Shown here: piece after piece, positions 18,939 through 31,333 of the stretch
How the letters are laid out: each line of letters opens with the position of its first letter
Numbering within the stretch: position 1 is the first letter of the stretch
Source of the DNA: Diphasiastrum complanatum
Taxonomy: Eukaryota > Streptophyta > Lycopodiopsida > Lycopodiales > Lycopodiaceae
Assembly: GCA_029204225.1 (NCBI GenBank)
Contig: CM055096.1
Coordinates: forward strand, 75,365,521-75,429,520
DNA: 64,000 nt
Direction of reading: 5' to 3'
Program-made: the position numbers and the translations under genes
Notes under the pieces: generated by a model
What the model was told of the DNA's origin: nothing
What the model saw: only the letters and a program-made list of their open reading frames with translations
Database searches by the model: none

Positions 18939-19950
18939 TTGCCTTCTTCCTATCTCACGGCTCCAGATTTAGATTTGTGCATAACGCAGCCTAAGAGCTT
19001 CATGCCAAAAAACCCTCGAAAGCGTCCTCACACTTTGGAGACACCGTCCATCGATCATTACGCTTCTGTAGGTGCTCAGCCATCACCGGTTGTCGCTTCA
19101 TCCTCATCACATATCCCCGACACCGCCCACACCTATGCTCGCCACGCCACTCCGGAGAACATCTCCTCCTTGAACTAATTCAGTCTCTAAGCAATTTGCA
19201 AATGTTCTCTCTCAACTTACTAAACTACGTGAGGATTTGCTTACCAAGGCTGCCAAGATTGATGCTCAGCAGGCTGAAATCACTTCTCTTTGTGCGGAGC
19301 TTGGTGCTTTGCAGGGCAACATCATCCCCAACATCACAAGTAAAGTTGAGGATGCTAAAGCTTCTATCGGTAAGATCAACCACCTTGAGCGCCAAATTCA
19401 TGACACTGCTGAGAGTGCTAGTCGCATCCATGTGCTTGAACAACGTCTTCATGAAACTGTGGAACATGTCCAAAAGATCCGTCCTCTCGAGAAAGAGGTC
19501 CGTGAGACCACATCATGGGCTTCTACATTTAAATCCTCCACCACCACTCCATCTTCTGCAGCCCCCTCCTTGGACTCCACGGTACAAGGCGTCCTGGCAT
19601 AACAACAACGCCGAGATGATAAGAAGTTAAACTTGCGGTTGCGGGGTCTTCCTACATAGGGTACAGCATTGCATCAGGTTACATCTTTGTTTACATCGTG
19701 CATGGGACTATCTCTTCCAGGCATCCAGTACGCTTGGCGACTCAAGACTGATCCCAAGGTTTTATTTGTCAAATTCAAAACTCTGCAAGACAGGCAGGCG
19801 GTTCTTCGGGCGCGTCGCACTCTCCGCGGCTCTCACGTTTACATTGATGATAATCTTACTCACTACCAATGGTTATAGCGCAAATCCATCATTCAAGAAG
19901 CGGGTGGTCTTCACAAATGGCAGCCCGCGCTTTGTCTCTAAGCAGCAATA
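18939..19950 (+). pseudogene. LINE ORF1 (Ser/Pro-rich start, coiled coil, RRM-like domain)
   Basis: An ATG at 18939 opens a Ser/Pro-rich N-terminus with a basic PKNPRKRP segment. A frame at 19237-19602 then encodes a long coiled coil (heptads such as INHLERQIHD, IHVLEQRLHE, IRPLEKEVRE), followed by a Ser/Thr linker and, from about 19610, an L1-type RNA-binding domain: LRLRGLP, then PKVLFVKFKTLQDRQAVLRA and GSHVYIDDNLT (to about 19865). ORF1 proteins of L1-like LINEs form trimers on the element RNA. The frame is broken by stops and shifts (TAA near 19177, TAA near 19600, TAG in the RRM near 19659), so no full protein can be made. Confidence 0.75.
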
Positions 19951-19989
19951 GGAAGTTGGGGTATTCGGGCGTGGGAGCGGCCTGATAAC

Positions 19990-20523
19990 CCCTGCTATCG
20001 TCACTTTTGGTTTTTGGAACTGTGGCGGCCTCTCTACCTCTTCTACGGCAGCAGACCTAGATCAATATCTGCGCTCGGGGCACGCTTACTCACCCACTCC
20101 CACCTATCTTTGGTTACCAGTGGATCTTAGGCCCCCGTCCTATGCTTCAGGGCCATCTTCTTCGTGCTTCTGGAGGTGTGGCGTGTCTGTATCCATCTCT
20201 CCATACTCCTTTTGTTCGCATGCTTTCTTTGGACAGTTATGGTAGATTCCTATGGCTTTCTCTCAGTGCTTGTTTTTTGGGATTGGATAGAGATTTGTAT
20301 GTCGCAGTCTGCTACTTTGCTCCTCATACTTCAGTGTCTAGGAGGAGATCCATTTCAGACCCTTGCCGATGATATTGCTCGCCTTTCCATACGTGGTTAC
20401 ATCTTGCTTGCTGGAGACTTTAATGCTCGCACAAGTACCAGCCAAACTCACTTTTATGAGGATGTGCTTTGCCTTCGACCCTTGGATGTCTTATGGTTGC
20501 TAGAGCCTAGAGCTGCTAGATAA
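19990..20523 (+). pseudogene. LINE ORF2 N-terminal APE-type endonuclease (copy 8)
   Basis: Sequence from about 20005 encodes FGFWNCGGLSTSSTAADLDQ, the start of an exonuclease-endonuclease-phosphatase domain. It continues with ASGGVACLYPSLH, DRDLYVAVCYFAPHTS and LLAGDFNARTS (about 20400-20440). GDFN is the conserved active-site loop of LINE AP endonucleases. Two frames are needed (20142-20372 and about 20370-20523) and the copy ends soon after GDFNAR, so it is dead. In intact elements this enzyme nicks the target to start reverse transcription, so its specificity would decide whether CT tracts are the landing site. Confidence 0.75.
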
Positions 20524-20559
20524 AAACGTTAGTACGGAGGATTGTTGGCCAGGTGCAAC

Positions 20560-21530
20560 CATCGCTTCAGCCTTCAGGTTCAACCATCAATGCTTTCTCT
20601 CAATTGTGCCATCACTGGTTGAGGAGGAGTTGCCTGTGAGGAAGCCTGTGAAGCTCCACAATTCCAGGGCCTGCCATCGCCAACTAACAAATGCATTGAT
20701 CGCCTCGCTCTCTCTCAACTGAATTTAGCAGAATCTATCGATGGTGAGATGGCCCCCTTCGATGGATGTAGCATTGATTGTTGGAGTTCCTCTCTTTGTG
20801 ACTCCACCACAAGCCAGCTCTCGCAATATGCCTTATGCCTCTCCTTTCTTTTGCCCTAAGGGGCTGTAGCGATGAATTTCCATGCAGCTAGCAGCCAAGC
20901 AGCGGACCTCGATCTTGTAGGATCGTTGCTCCAGCAGCCATCCAGTCTTCATCCATGGTCTGCCCCTAAAATGTGGGACACATTGATCAAAAACTCATCT
21001 AAAGAGGCAAAGGCTCCTCTGACAAAGGCCATAGCGGCTACTCAATCAGAAGAGAAGCTTCAGGGGGAGAATGTCCCCAATGTATGTGTGAGAGGCATGT
21101 CTGAGATACAAGTAATGCCCCACAAGAAGCTGAAAGACTTTTGGGGACCAAACTTGACCACCACAGTCCTAAGCTCAAAAAGGCATGGGAGACTAAAAAG
21201 ATAACAAGAACTCCTTATCTAATTTACATCCTTGACCGAGAAAAGAGGTTCTACAACAAAGTGCCAAATTGTGGGGCACTCAGATTTTCATTGATGATGA
21301 CCTAGGTGAATGTCAAAAGGCTTCCCAAGAGGCACGAGACACGGGTAGGAGGATATACTATTGGGATGGCAGAGTCATGATGGCGGACAGGGGCTCCCCC
21401 TCTTCCTCTTCCCCTGGCAGTCGGAAATAGGAAATGGGGGCACGGGAATTCCCAGGGTCCCCTGCACACCACTTAAGAATTAGTTTATGGAACTGTTATG
21501 GAATACAATGTACATTTGTCAGCTACTGCA
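20560..21530 (+). pseudogene. Degraded LINE of another family: ORF1 end and endonuclease start
   Basis: The frame 20872-21204 encodes NVPNVCVRGMSEIQ near 21070-21120, matching the NxRVRG start of an L1 ORF1 RNA-binding domain. At about 21282-21410 another frame gives QIFIDDDLGECQKASQEA, the domain's end. Near 21478-21510 HLRISLWNCYGIQ matches the start of the endonuclease. The order fits a LINE, but the sequence differs from the CT-array family and is more decayed, with several frame breaks. The stretch 20524-20870 may be its ORF1 N-terminus, but I see no clear domain there. Confidence 0.6.
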
Positions 21531-22260
21531 GGTGATTTGAGGGCACAAATACATAAAACTAGACGCCTCTAGAAGAATCTCCAAATAATGTCATAGTTTC
21601 AACTTTAGAACACATTCCATGCTGGCAATTGTAACTAGCTTAATATCATTGATGGCTTTTGACATTGAAGTATAAATTCTTGCTACTGTTAAAAATACAA
21701 GGTTTAATAAAATCTCCTAATAACTAAGGATGTACCATTAGTTTAGTCTTTCAATTTGAGCTTCACATCTTTAAGGTTTAAGCCAGTTCAGATTCAAAAA
21801 CTAAGCCCTACAAGATGAGTCCCAAAGCATTACAAAAGTTATATAAAAACACCTGGTGAAACAAGTTTTTGCGAGGCACAACTTCCTCATGTGCCTTCGT
21901 GCAAAACTCCCATGAATAGATCTGCAAGACAAGAATAAAAAGGTAAAATCCTCAAAAAGACGACAAACAGCTTGTAAGTAAGTACTATAGTATATGTATT
22001 TATGCGTGTTAACACTAAAATAAGAAACCTAATGTAGACCAATAAGGAGATATACAGCCATTACATAGTACAAATAGCAAAGTAAATAACTAAATGAGGA
22101 GTTTACAATATTTCTATAATCACTTTTTATCCAATTGAGCAAGCTAGAGTAATGATATGTAACATTCATGATGTTTGTATAAGGAAATAGCAACTTCACT
22201 TCATTGGCTGTGCTTTTTAGCCCCTTTCACCTCTGAAGAAGAGATGAAAACTTAGCATGT
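21531..22260. other. AT-rich intergenic DNA, nothing recognised
   Basis: No coding signal, tandem array or element end is visible. Confidence 0.5.
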
Positions 22261-22271
22261 TGCCCTAAACC

Positions 22272-22405
22272 TTAGAAACCTGTTCCGACCCTTTTGGGTC
22301 GGAACGTACTGTACGTACCGTACCGTTCTTTCCGGAACGTACTGGGTCGGAACGTTTTCTTTCATTTTTCTTTTTTTCTTTTTTTTTTTCTCTCTCTCGT
22401 CTATA
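22272..22405 (+). repeat. Motif island: ggtcggaacgtac repeats plus T-rich tract
   Basis: The words cggaacg, gtacgt and ggtcggaacgtac recur in both orientations (gttccgacccttttgggtcggaac is a hairpin), then a long T-rich tract ends in ctctctctc. It starts cttagaaacc, similar to the catagaacc end of the MITE at 32262. I could not find a matching right end or target duplication, so MITE status is a guess. Confidence 0.5.
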
Positions 22406-23650
22406 TGGTGTTAAAATGGAATTAAAATTTGTATTAGGAAGGCTTAGGACCCAACTGTAGCTTGAGAATCAGTGGTTCAGGCAGGGTTCAGAATCAGGGT
22501 TTCAGGAAAGAATTAACCAGGAAATAACTCTCAGGATGAATCAATCCAAGAAATTCATGCAAGCAATGCCATTTTTCTTCACACCTAGATATGTTGTGTG
22601 CGCTTAATCTATACCACAAATCCCACCGGTTTATTTAGTCATTTGAGAAGGGCTCACTGTAATTTCAAAATTATCCAAACTTACCAGTGAAGGTCTCAAG
22701 GTAAACAATATATGATATAAAATTGAGCGAGAATATCAATTGCTCTTACACAAAACGATCGTATGATGGGTTGTAAATGGTTTTCATGCATCATTTTTTA
22801 TGATATCTTGATTCACAAAACTAAAAGATCTACCAGCAGTCAAATCTTTATGGGCCTGTAAATTTCTGGTTACTGATTTTCATGTGTTACCGGGCAGGTA
22901 AATTTTGTGGAGGCACTTTTGCATCTGGAATTTATTTTTATTTTAGCTCAAAAAACTTGGAAGGAAACTGTTACTCATGAAGTAAGTTCCATGGGTTGTA
23001 TTTGAAAGTTAACAGTATTTTCAGTTTAAGCAATGAACACTTGCTGATGGCTGACATAGCTCTTCCACCCAGAAATGGGATGCATGCAATATAATCAGAG
23101 ACGGCTGTTATTCTTATCCCGATCTCATTGGGCCCCATCTGAAAACACAAAGCTTCAGTCCATCCTGAAGATGTGAAACAAAGCCTAAGGAGATACCTGC
23201 TAATGTGTTTTTGTTAAGGTAGAATAGAGTCAACAGACAGAATAGACAGACGGAGAAAAATCTATTCAGTTCCAAGAACATTCTTTGGGAGTCTGACTTT
23301 AGAGGCACTGAAGTCCTCCAAAATTTGGGTTTCGGTTGTTGTATTTATTAGGTTTGAATTCTCTAGATAGTTTACAGCTAATTCTTTTGTGCTATTTTTA
23401 TTACATTTAAGCTATTTTGAACTCTGACATATGGTTGTTAGTTCTTTGGATATTAACTCTCAGGATATGGTTTTTTTTTTCTTCGTAAAAAAGTACGTAT
23501 TTTTTTAATTTTTTTGGGGTCCCGTTCGCGTTTTTGAACAAAAACTAAGCCCCAGACATTGTAAGAAAGCTTTGGTGGACACATCTTTATGCATGTGAAA
23601 TTCAACTACTCTAGGGCTAATGATGTGAGTGTGGCATGCCGTACAATTTG
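22406..23650. other. AT-rich intergenic DNA, nothing recognised
   Basis: Short open frames (for example 23114-23308 on -) resemble nothing I know. A T-rich patch lies at 23468-23520. Confidence 0.45.
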
Positions 23651-23850
23651 GTCTAAATTATGCATCATCGTAGCTTCTAGCCGGTACTGAACTGGTCATA
23701 TCATGATTCGGGCCAATTCAAGTTTTAGAACGTTAGAATTTAGATTATGCATGATCATAGTTTCTAGTCGGTTCTGAACTGGCCATATCATGATTTGACC
23801 AGTTCAAGTTTCAGTATGTTCTAGTTTGAACTAGGAAGAATTGGTTAGCA
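23651..23850 (+). repeat. Two tandem units of about 96 bp with gaactgg/ccagttc words
   Basis: Two imperfect copies of a unit containing attatgcatcatcgtagctt, ggtactgaactgg and tcatatcatgatt, followed by an inverted ccaattcaag-like word. The words gaactgg and ccaattc also occur in the MITE at 3045-3295, so this may be a decayed relative. Confidence 0.55.
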
Positions 23851-24104
23851 TTCAAAGTTATTGCAAAAACGAGTATATACAGCTTTCGTTTTACAAATTC
23901 TACATGAGTGGAAATAATGACACAAATACAATGTACCACCTAAAGCCCACCTTTATGAAAAAGCTTCTAAATTCCACAAGAACGTGATGTCTACCTAAAT
24001 AGGTACACATTAACAGAATTAAAAATGAGTCGAACAACCAACATAACTGGCTGTTTTTTTATTACAATTAGCAGATGTTACAGTATACTACTAGCAGACA
24101 CGAG

Positions 24105-24240
24105 GGTCCAGGCCGGGCGCGCCCATTTTTTTTTTGGGGGGACGCTAGACGCATCCAGCGTCCGGGTCCTGGGCACGCATCCGGGACCCGGACGCATTTT
24201 TTTTTTTTTAAAAGAAACAGAAAACAGGCCGCGGACCCCA
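24105..24240 (+). repeat. GC-rich motif island: ggacgc / gggtcc words with T tracts
   Basis: The words gacgcatcc, gggtcc and ggacccggacgc recur in both orientations around two T runs (T9 near 24125, T12 near 24196). It is far more GC-rich than its surroundings. It shares words with the island at 35555-35660. No coding sense. Confidence 0.55.
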
Positions 24241-24264
24241 AACCTGCGCTACCAGAGACCCACG

Positions 24265-24266
<2 letters not shown>

Positions 24267-24323
<57 letters not shown>
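24267..24323 (+). repeat. (AG)n microsatellite
   Basis: A pure AG tract about 57 bp long. The gypsy LTR begins 28 bp downstream. Confidence 0.97.
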
Positions 24324-24326
<3 letters not shown>

Positions 24327-24350
24327 TGACAGTTTGAGAGATAGACAGAG

Positions 24351-24754
24351 AGTTACGAATGCAACCACAACTGATCTAGAGCTAAGCTATGAAAGCATCA
24401 CATAAGCAAGACTTAACCCTACAAAGCAGGAAAGAGAGATTAAGGAGACTAAAGAGAGAGATCAATATCATCAGCTGAGTAACAAATGACACACATTCCC
24501 TACTTATAGCCTAAAGGAAGCCCTAAAAAGAAGCTTCCAGTGGCAAGGGCCCAACTGGGAGGGATAATAGTGCGCCCTCCAAGAAGACCCCCACTCTCCA
24601 GTAATATGTCCAAATGTCCAAATAATGAATAATAAGGCCCAAGGCCAACCATATAGTCTAAGTGTCAATAATGAATAAAAAAGGGCCCAAGGCCTGCTTA
24701 AAGTAAAGTAAATGTAAGTGGACGTGGCGAATGTAATGAGCCAAGTCCATAACT
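24351..24754 (-). repeat. Gypsy-2 3' LTR
   Basis: 404 bp, AGTTACGAAT...GTCCATAACT on +. On the - strand a purine-rich tract (gtcggggag) precedes it at about 24755-24765. It matches 33655-34063. Confidence 0.9.
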
Positions 24755-25565
24755 CTCCCCGACACAAAAATAAGACCCAACTACCGAATTGAAAGTGGAT
24801 CATATAGCAGCAAGCCCTAGTGGATCAACATCTAGAACAGCATCTAATGTAGAGGAATCAACAAGTGCAGCAAAAGCACGAGCCTGATCGCAAGTGATGG
24901 TGTATGATAAAAGACATCAATAGGCTCCCATGTGGCCTCCTCAATAGGACGGCCATCCCACTGGACCAAAAACTGAATCTGTCGGCGGCGTCGACTACGG
25001 TATAGACGAACCTGTAATATAGCAGCAGGTAAAAATGGAAACAACTCGAGAGCAGTAGGAAACTCAGCATCACAAGGAGCGTCATCCTCAGTAGCAGCAC
25101 GTAATAAACTGACATGGAATACATCACAAGCACGTGTGGAAGTAGGAAGTTGTAAGCGATATGTAACTGGACTAAGAACCTCCAAAATGCGATAAGGCCC
25201 ATAATAACGTGGTCCAAGCTTCTCAGTAGAAGCATGGCCCTGGACAAATGATGACATGCAAACCGTAGGCGTAGATAAACCATATCTCCAAGCTGAAACT
25301 CAACATGGCGGCGGTGACGATCAACTCAGGTCTGATAACGTTGTTGAACATGTTGTAAATGAGAACTGACCCGGGTAATAAGCTCACGGGCACCTGATAG
25401 AAAGGATGCAGGTGTCACAAGTGTATCCTTAGGAGGAAGAGAAATGCCAGGTAAAAGAGGTGCATAGCCATGAGATAATAAAAATGGTGAGACGCCTGTG
25501 CTAGTACTAACAGAGCTATTATAGCTATACTCTGCTAAACATACATGTTGATCCCAATCCTTCCC

Positions 25566-26015
25566 AGTTATGGACTCGGCTCATTACATTTGCCATGTCC
25601 ATTTACATTTACTTTACTTTATGCATAGGCAGGCTTTGGGCCCTTTTTATTCATTATTTGACATTTAGACTATATGGTTGGCCTTGGGCCCTATTATTGA
25701 CATTTAGACCATATTATTGGCCTTGGACCCTATGATTCACTATATTGGTTATTTGGTCATATTACTGAGAGTGGGGGCCTTCTTGGAGGGCGCACTATTT
25801 TCCCTCTCAGTTTGGCCCTAGCCACTGGAAGCTTCCTTTTAGGGCTCCCTCTTGGCTATAAGTAGGGATTCTGTGTCATTTGTTACTTGGCTTATGATAT
25901 GATCTCCTTCTTTAGTCTCTTTAAGCTTTCTCTCTCCTGCTTTCTAGGGTTAAGTCTTGCTTATGTGATGCTTTCATAGACTAAATCTAGATCAGTCGTG
26001 GCTACGTTCATAACT
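25566..26015 (+). repeat. Solo LTR of the gypsy-2 family, inserted in the integrase region in opposite orientation
   Basis: A 450-bp LTR of the same family (AGTTATGGACTCGGCTC...CATAACT), in reverse orientation to the host element. It is flanked by ttccc on the left and ttcct on the right, a near-perfect 5-bp target duplication. No internal region is present, so it is a solo LTR left by recombination. Confidence 0.85.
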
Positions 26016-26767
26016 TTCCTAGAAGGAGTAACAAAATGGTGTAAATAATCCTCAAGGATCATGTTAAGGACCTCAGACTGCCCATCAGAAGTAGAGTGAT
26101 AAGCAGAACCCATAAAAAGCTGTACATCCAAGATACGCATAAGCTCTGTCCAGAATATGGATGTAAACTTACTATCCCAATCAAAAAGGATAGTATGAGG
26201 AAACCCATGCAGGCGGAAAATCTCTGATAGGAACAAACGGCACACTGCTCTGCTGTGATAGTACTACAAACTAGTATAAATGTGCCTGTTTCGAGAACCT
26301 GTCAACTACCACCATACATGAATCGTGACCATGGGTACGGGGAAGGCCAAGGATAAAGCCCATAGATATATCAGTCCACTCGCGATGAGGAATAGGCCAA
26401 CTCTAGAGTAAACCAGCAGACTTAGCACGGGAGTACTTATTACAAAGACAGAAAGGGCAGGTACGAACAAGTACAGCAAGCTCAAATCGAAGAGAGGGCC
26501 AATAGAAATGGTCCTTGAGACGAGCATAAGATTTCTGAAAACCAAAGTGCCCCCCAACATGGGACGAATGAGCATCCAACAACAATTGGGAACGGATACC
26601 CAAGGAACTAGGAATACAAAGAGAACCATAACGATAAAGACGGTGGTCAACAATGGAGTAAACTTGATGAGGATGGGACGAAACAGGTGGGGCAGAACTA
26701 TAAATATCACAAAAATCAGAACATATAAGGTATGCGGCAGGTAGATCATCAAATCATGTAGGAACAA

Positions 26768-29700
26768 TAGCAACAAGTGTACTCAACAAAGCTGGAAGAC
26801 GAGACAATGCATCAGCAGCAGTGTTAGCAGGGCCAGGACGATACAATATAGAAAAATCAAAAGACTGTTAAAACTGCAACCAACGAAACTGGCGATCACT
26901 AAGATCACACTGAGAAAAGAGATAACATAAAGACTAGTGATCAATAACAATGTCAAACGGAACTCGATAAAGATAGCGCTACTTATTAAGAGCATAGATA
27001 ATAGCAAGAAGCTCTTTCTCATGCACAGAATAACGTTGCTCATAAGAGCGAAGACGACGCGACTCATAAGCAATAATGCACTGTGACTGGCGAAGCAAAG
27101 CACCCAAACCAACATTACTAGCATCAGTCTCAACAATAAACTTCTGATCAAACTGGGGTAAACACATAACGGTAGCATCAACAACAGCACGACGAAGAGT
27201 ATCAAACGCTGACTGACAATCAGAAGTCCAAAGAAAAGAACGAGACTTCTCCAAAAGTGGCAAAATGAGGAACGGGACGACAAAGGTGAGTGGCTAACCC
27301 AAGGAACATACGAACATGATGAACATCAGTCGGAATAGAAAAATCCTGGATGGCCTGAGCCTTATGAGGATCCAGACGAATGTGCCCATCACAAACAAAA
27401 AAACCAAGAAACTCAATCTCAGCAACAGCAAAAGCACATTTAGATAACTTAGCAAATAACTGGTGATGTACAAGTAACTAAAAAACAGAGGAAAGGTGGG
27501 AAACATGCTCAGCAAGAGACTGGCTAAAAATAATAATATTATCAAAATAAACCAAGACACAACGACCAAGAAGCGGACGCATGATGTTATTCATCACATT
27601 CTGGAATGTAGGAGGGCCATTAATAACACCAAAAGGAAGCACACGAAATTCTTATAAACCAAAATGAGTACGAAAAGCAGTCTTATGTTCGTCAGAAGGG
27701 TGCATCCTAATTCGGTAATATCCAGAACGAAGATCTATCTTAGAAACGATCTTAGAGGTATCGAGCTGGTCAAAGAGGTCATCCATGTGCGGAATAGAGT
27801 GATGATTACGAACAGTCAACTTATTTAAAGCACAATAATCAATACAAAGACGTTTGGTACCATCTTTCTTATTAACGAGGAGAACAAGGGCACCAAAAGG
27901 GCTGTGACTAGGAACAATGAGACCCTGATCTAACAAGGCAGTAATCTGGAGCTCAAGCTCTTCACGCTCAGATCGAGACTTACGATAAGGGGGACGGGAA
28001 GGAGCAACAAGTGTACTCAACAAAGCTGGAAGACGAGACAATGCATCAGCAGCAGTGTTAGCAGGGCCAGGACGATACAATATAGAAAAATCAAAAGACT
28101 GTTAAAACTGCAACCAACGAAACTGGCGATCACTAAGATCACACTGAGAAAAGAGATAACATAAAGACTAGTGATCAGTAACAATGTCAAACGAAACTCG
28201 ATAAAGATAGCGCTACTTATTAAGAGCATAGATAATAGCAAGAAGCTCTTTCTCATGCACAGAATAACGTTGCTCATAAGAGCGAAGACGACGCGACTCA
28301 TAAGCAATAATGCACTGTGACTGGCGAAGCAAAGCACCCAAACCAACATTACTAGCATCAGTCTCAACAATAAACTTCTGATCAAACTGGGGTAAACACA
28401 TAACGGTAGCATCAACAACAGCACGACGAAGAGTATCAAACGCTGACTGACAATCAGAAGTCCAAAGAAAAGTACGAGACTTCTCCAAAAGTGGCAAAAT
28501 GAGGAACGGGACGACAAAGGTGAGTGGCTAACCCAAGGAACATACGAACATGATGAACATCAGTCGGAATAGAAAAATCCTGGATGGCCTGAGCCTTATG
28601 AGGATCCAGACGAATGTGCCCATCACAAACAAAAAAACCAAGAAACTCAATCTCAGCAACAGCAAAAGCACATTTAGATAACTTAGCAAATAACTGGTGA
28701 TGTACAAGTAACTAAAAAACAGAGGAAAGGTGGGAAACATGCTCAGCAAGAGACTGGCTAAAAATAATAATATTATCAAAATAAACCAAGACACAACGAC
28801 CAAGAAGCGGACGCATGATGTTATTCATCACATTCTGGAATGTAGGAGGGCCATTAATAACACCAAAAGGAAGCACACGAAATTCTTATAAACCAAAATG
28901 AGTACGAAAAGCAGTCTTATGTTCGTCAGAAGGGTGCATCCTAATTCGGTAATATCCAGAACGAAGATCTATCTTAGAAACGATCTTAGAGGTATCGAGC
29001 TGGTCAAAGAGGTCATCCATGTGCGGAATAGAGTGATGATTACGAACAGTCAACTTATTTAAAGCACAATAATCAATACAAAGACGTTTGGTACCATCTT
29101 TCTTATTAACGAGGAGAACAAGGGCACCAAAAGGGCTGTGACTAGGAACAATGAGACCCTGATCTAACAAGGCAGTAATCTGGAGCTCAAGCTCTTCACG
29201 CTCAGATCGAGACTTACGATAAGGGGGACGGGAAGGAGCAACAAGTGTACTCAACAAAGCTGGAAGACGAGACAATGCATCAGCAGCAGTGTTAGCAGGG
29301 CCAGGACGATACAATATAGAAAAATCAAAAGACTGTTAAAACTGCAACCAACGAAACTGGCGATCACTAAGATCACACTGAGAAAAGAGATAACATAAAG
29401 ACTAGTGATCAGTAACAATGTCAAACGAAACTCGATAAAGATAGCGCTACTTATTAAGAGCATAGATAATAGCAAGAAGCTCTTTCTCATGCACAGAATA
29501 ACGTTGCTCATAAGAGCGAAGACGACGCGACTCATAAGCAATAATGCACTGTGACTGGCGAAGCAAAGCACCCAAACCAACATTACTAGCATCAGTCTCA
29601 ACAATAAACTTCTGATCAAACTGGGGTAAACACATAACGGTAGCATCAACAACAGCACGACGAAGAGTATCAAACGCTGACTGACAATCAGAAGTCCAAA

Positions 29701-30140
29701 GAAAAGTACGAGACTTCTCCAAAAGTGGAAAAATGAGGAACGGGACGACAAAGGTGAGTGGCTAACCCAAGGAACATACGAACATGATGAACATCAGTCG
29801 GAATAGAAAAATCCTGGATGGCCTGAGCCTTATGAGGATCCAGACGAATGTGCCCATCACAAACAAAAAAACCAAGAAACTCAATCTCAGCAACAGCAAA
29901 AGCACATTTAGACAACTTAGCAAATAACTGGTGATGTACAAGTAACTAAAAAACAGAGGAAAGGTGGGAAACATGCTCAACAAGAGACTGGCTAAAAATA
30001 AGAATATTATCAAAATAAACCAAGACACAACGACCAAGAAGCGGACGCATGATGTTATTCATCACATTCTGGAATGTAGGAGGGCCATTAATAACACCAA
30101 AAGGAAGCACACGAAATTCTTATAAACCAAAATGAGTACA
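26768..30140 (-). repeat. 1234-bp polymerase segment repeated about 2.7 times in tandem
   Basis: The segment spanning the reverse transcriptase and RNase H parts of gypsy-2 occurs head to tail: units at about 26768-28001, 28002-29235 and a third, shorter one from 29236 to about 30140. Corresponding points are spaced exactly 1234 bp apart (for example 26783, 28017, 29251). The units look nearly identical base by base, so the duplication is much younger than the element. Such an array could also be an assembly artefact, which needs long reads to exclude. Confidence 0.9.
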
Positions 30141-31333
30141 AACTCTTCACGCTCGGATCGAGACTTACGATAAGGGGGATGGGAAGGAGTAGAACCAGGA
30201 CGCAAGTCAATATGGTGGTTCACGTCACGTAATGGTGGTAGCGTCGTAGGTTCTGAAAAGACAAAAGCATACTGATGTAATAAGTCAGAGATCACCTGAG
30301 GAACAGATGTTGGAGTAGAAACTAGAGGAACTGCTACTGCCCTGAACACATAATAAGGCTGCACAATGAGCCTTCGGCAGGCTGCGAATAAACAGCTTCC
30401 CAATGATCAACTGGAAGTCTCCCTGAGAATCAATGCCAACAAGTGAGTGTGTAACTACACCATGTACAAATGTCAATGTCTACTGTGTCAAGTCCAGTGT
30501 AACGGCCCCAAGAGATGCAAACCAATCAGCACCAAGGATAAGATCATAACGCTCCATAGGAATAATATAAAGATCTGCCTGTCTAGAATAATCTCCAATG
30601 CGGTATGGTAAACCCTGAAACATCCGAGAACTAGGAAAGGAGCATGAACTGGCAACCTCAACTGTGAGGGGCTGTGGAGCAGGAACAGGTGAAGCACGGA
30701 TCCGACTAGTGATATAACTGCTGATAAAAGAATGAGTGTCGGCGGTAGCAACTAAAGCAATATACTCACGACCAGTAATGCGTACACGTAATCGAATGGA
30801 GCGAGGACCAGGACACCCTGTCCAAGTAGCATAGGCAAGCTGAGCATGGCAAGTAGCAATAAGTAGATCAATGGGAGGCTTAGGAGATAGGTCAGGCTTA
30901 TCAGAAATATGAATGTAGATATCGGAATCATCTGGAGTAGTGCCCTCATGGTAAGAAACAGCAGTAGTAGTAGGGAGGGGCTGACGGCAATCACGGGCAA
31001 AATGGTCAGGATTCTTACAACGAAAGCAAAGATGCTTCTGCTGAAGGTCAGCGAACTCTGCAGATGTGTAACGTCAGACAAAAGCAAGACGAGGAGACGA
31101 AGGGACAATGGAAGGAGTCGAAACAGAAGGGGAAGGTGTATTGGTGGATGTAGCAGGAAAAGATGAAGCAGAAGGACGGGGTTGGTAGAAGCGGGAAGGA
31201 TGTTAGAGTACTTGTGCTGTAAAGTACTGGCAAGAGACATTGCCTCAAGAAGTGTGGGAGGACGGAAGGAAGAAACATCATAACGTAAGGCACCACGAAG
31301 CCCAACAATGTAACGAGAAATAAGCTTAGTGGG

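Larger units (their letters stand above)
18921..20523 (+). mobile_element. LINE array copy 8: 5' end with ORF1 and endonuclease, 3'-incomplete
   Basis: This is the only copy in the array with an apparently native 5' end. After the tandem-repeat leader it carries ORF1 (about 18939-19950) and the endonuclease part of ORF2 (about 19990-20523), and then stops without RT. It is the complement of copies 3, 5, 6 and 7, which lack the 5' half. Together they show the family's full layout: leader repeats, ORF1 with coiled coil and RRM, ORF2 with EN, RT, zinc motif and PIP-like tail, then CT tail. Confidence 0.8.

Noticed and set aside
26783-29751. 166-codon Leu/Ser-rich frames repeated three times on the - strand
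   Set aside because: They are shadow frames of the gypsy RNase H/RT sequence in another frame; the true frame gives the TDASN-type RNase H words.
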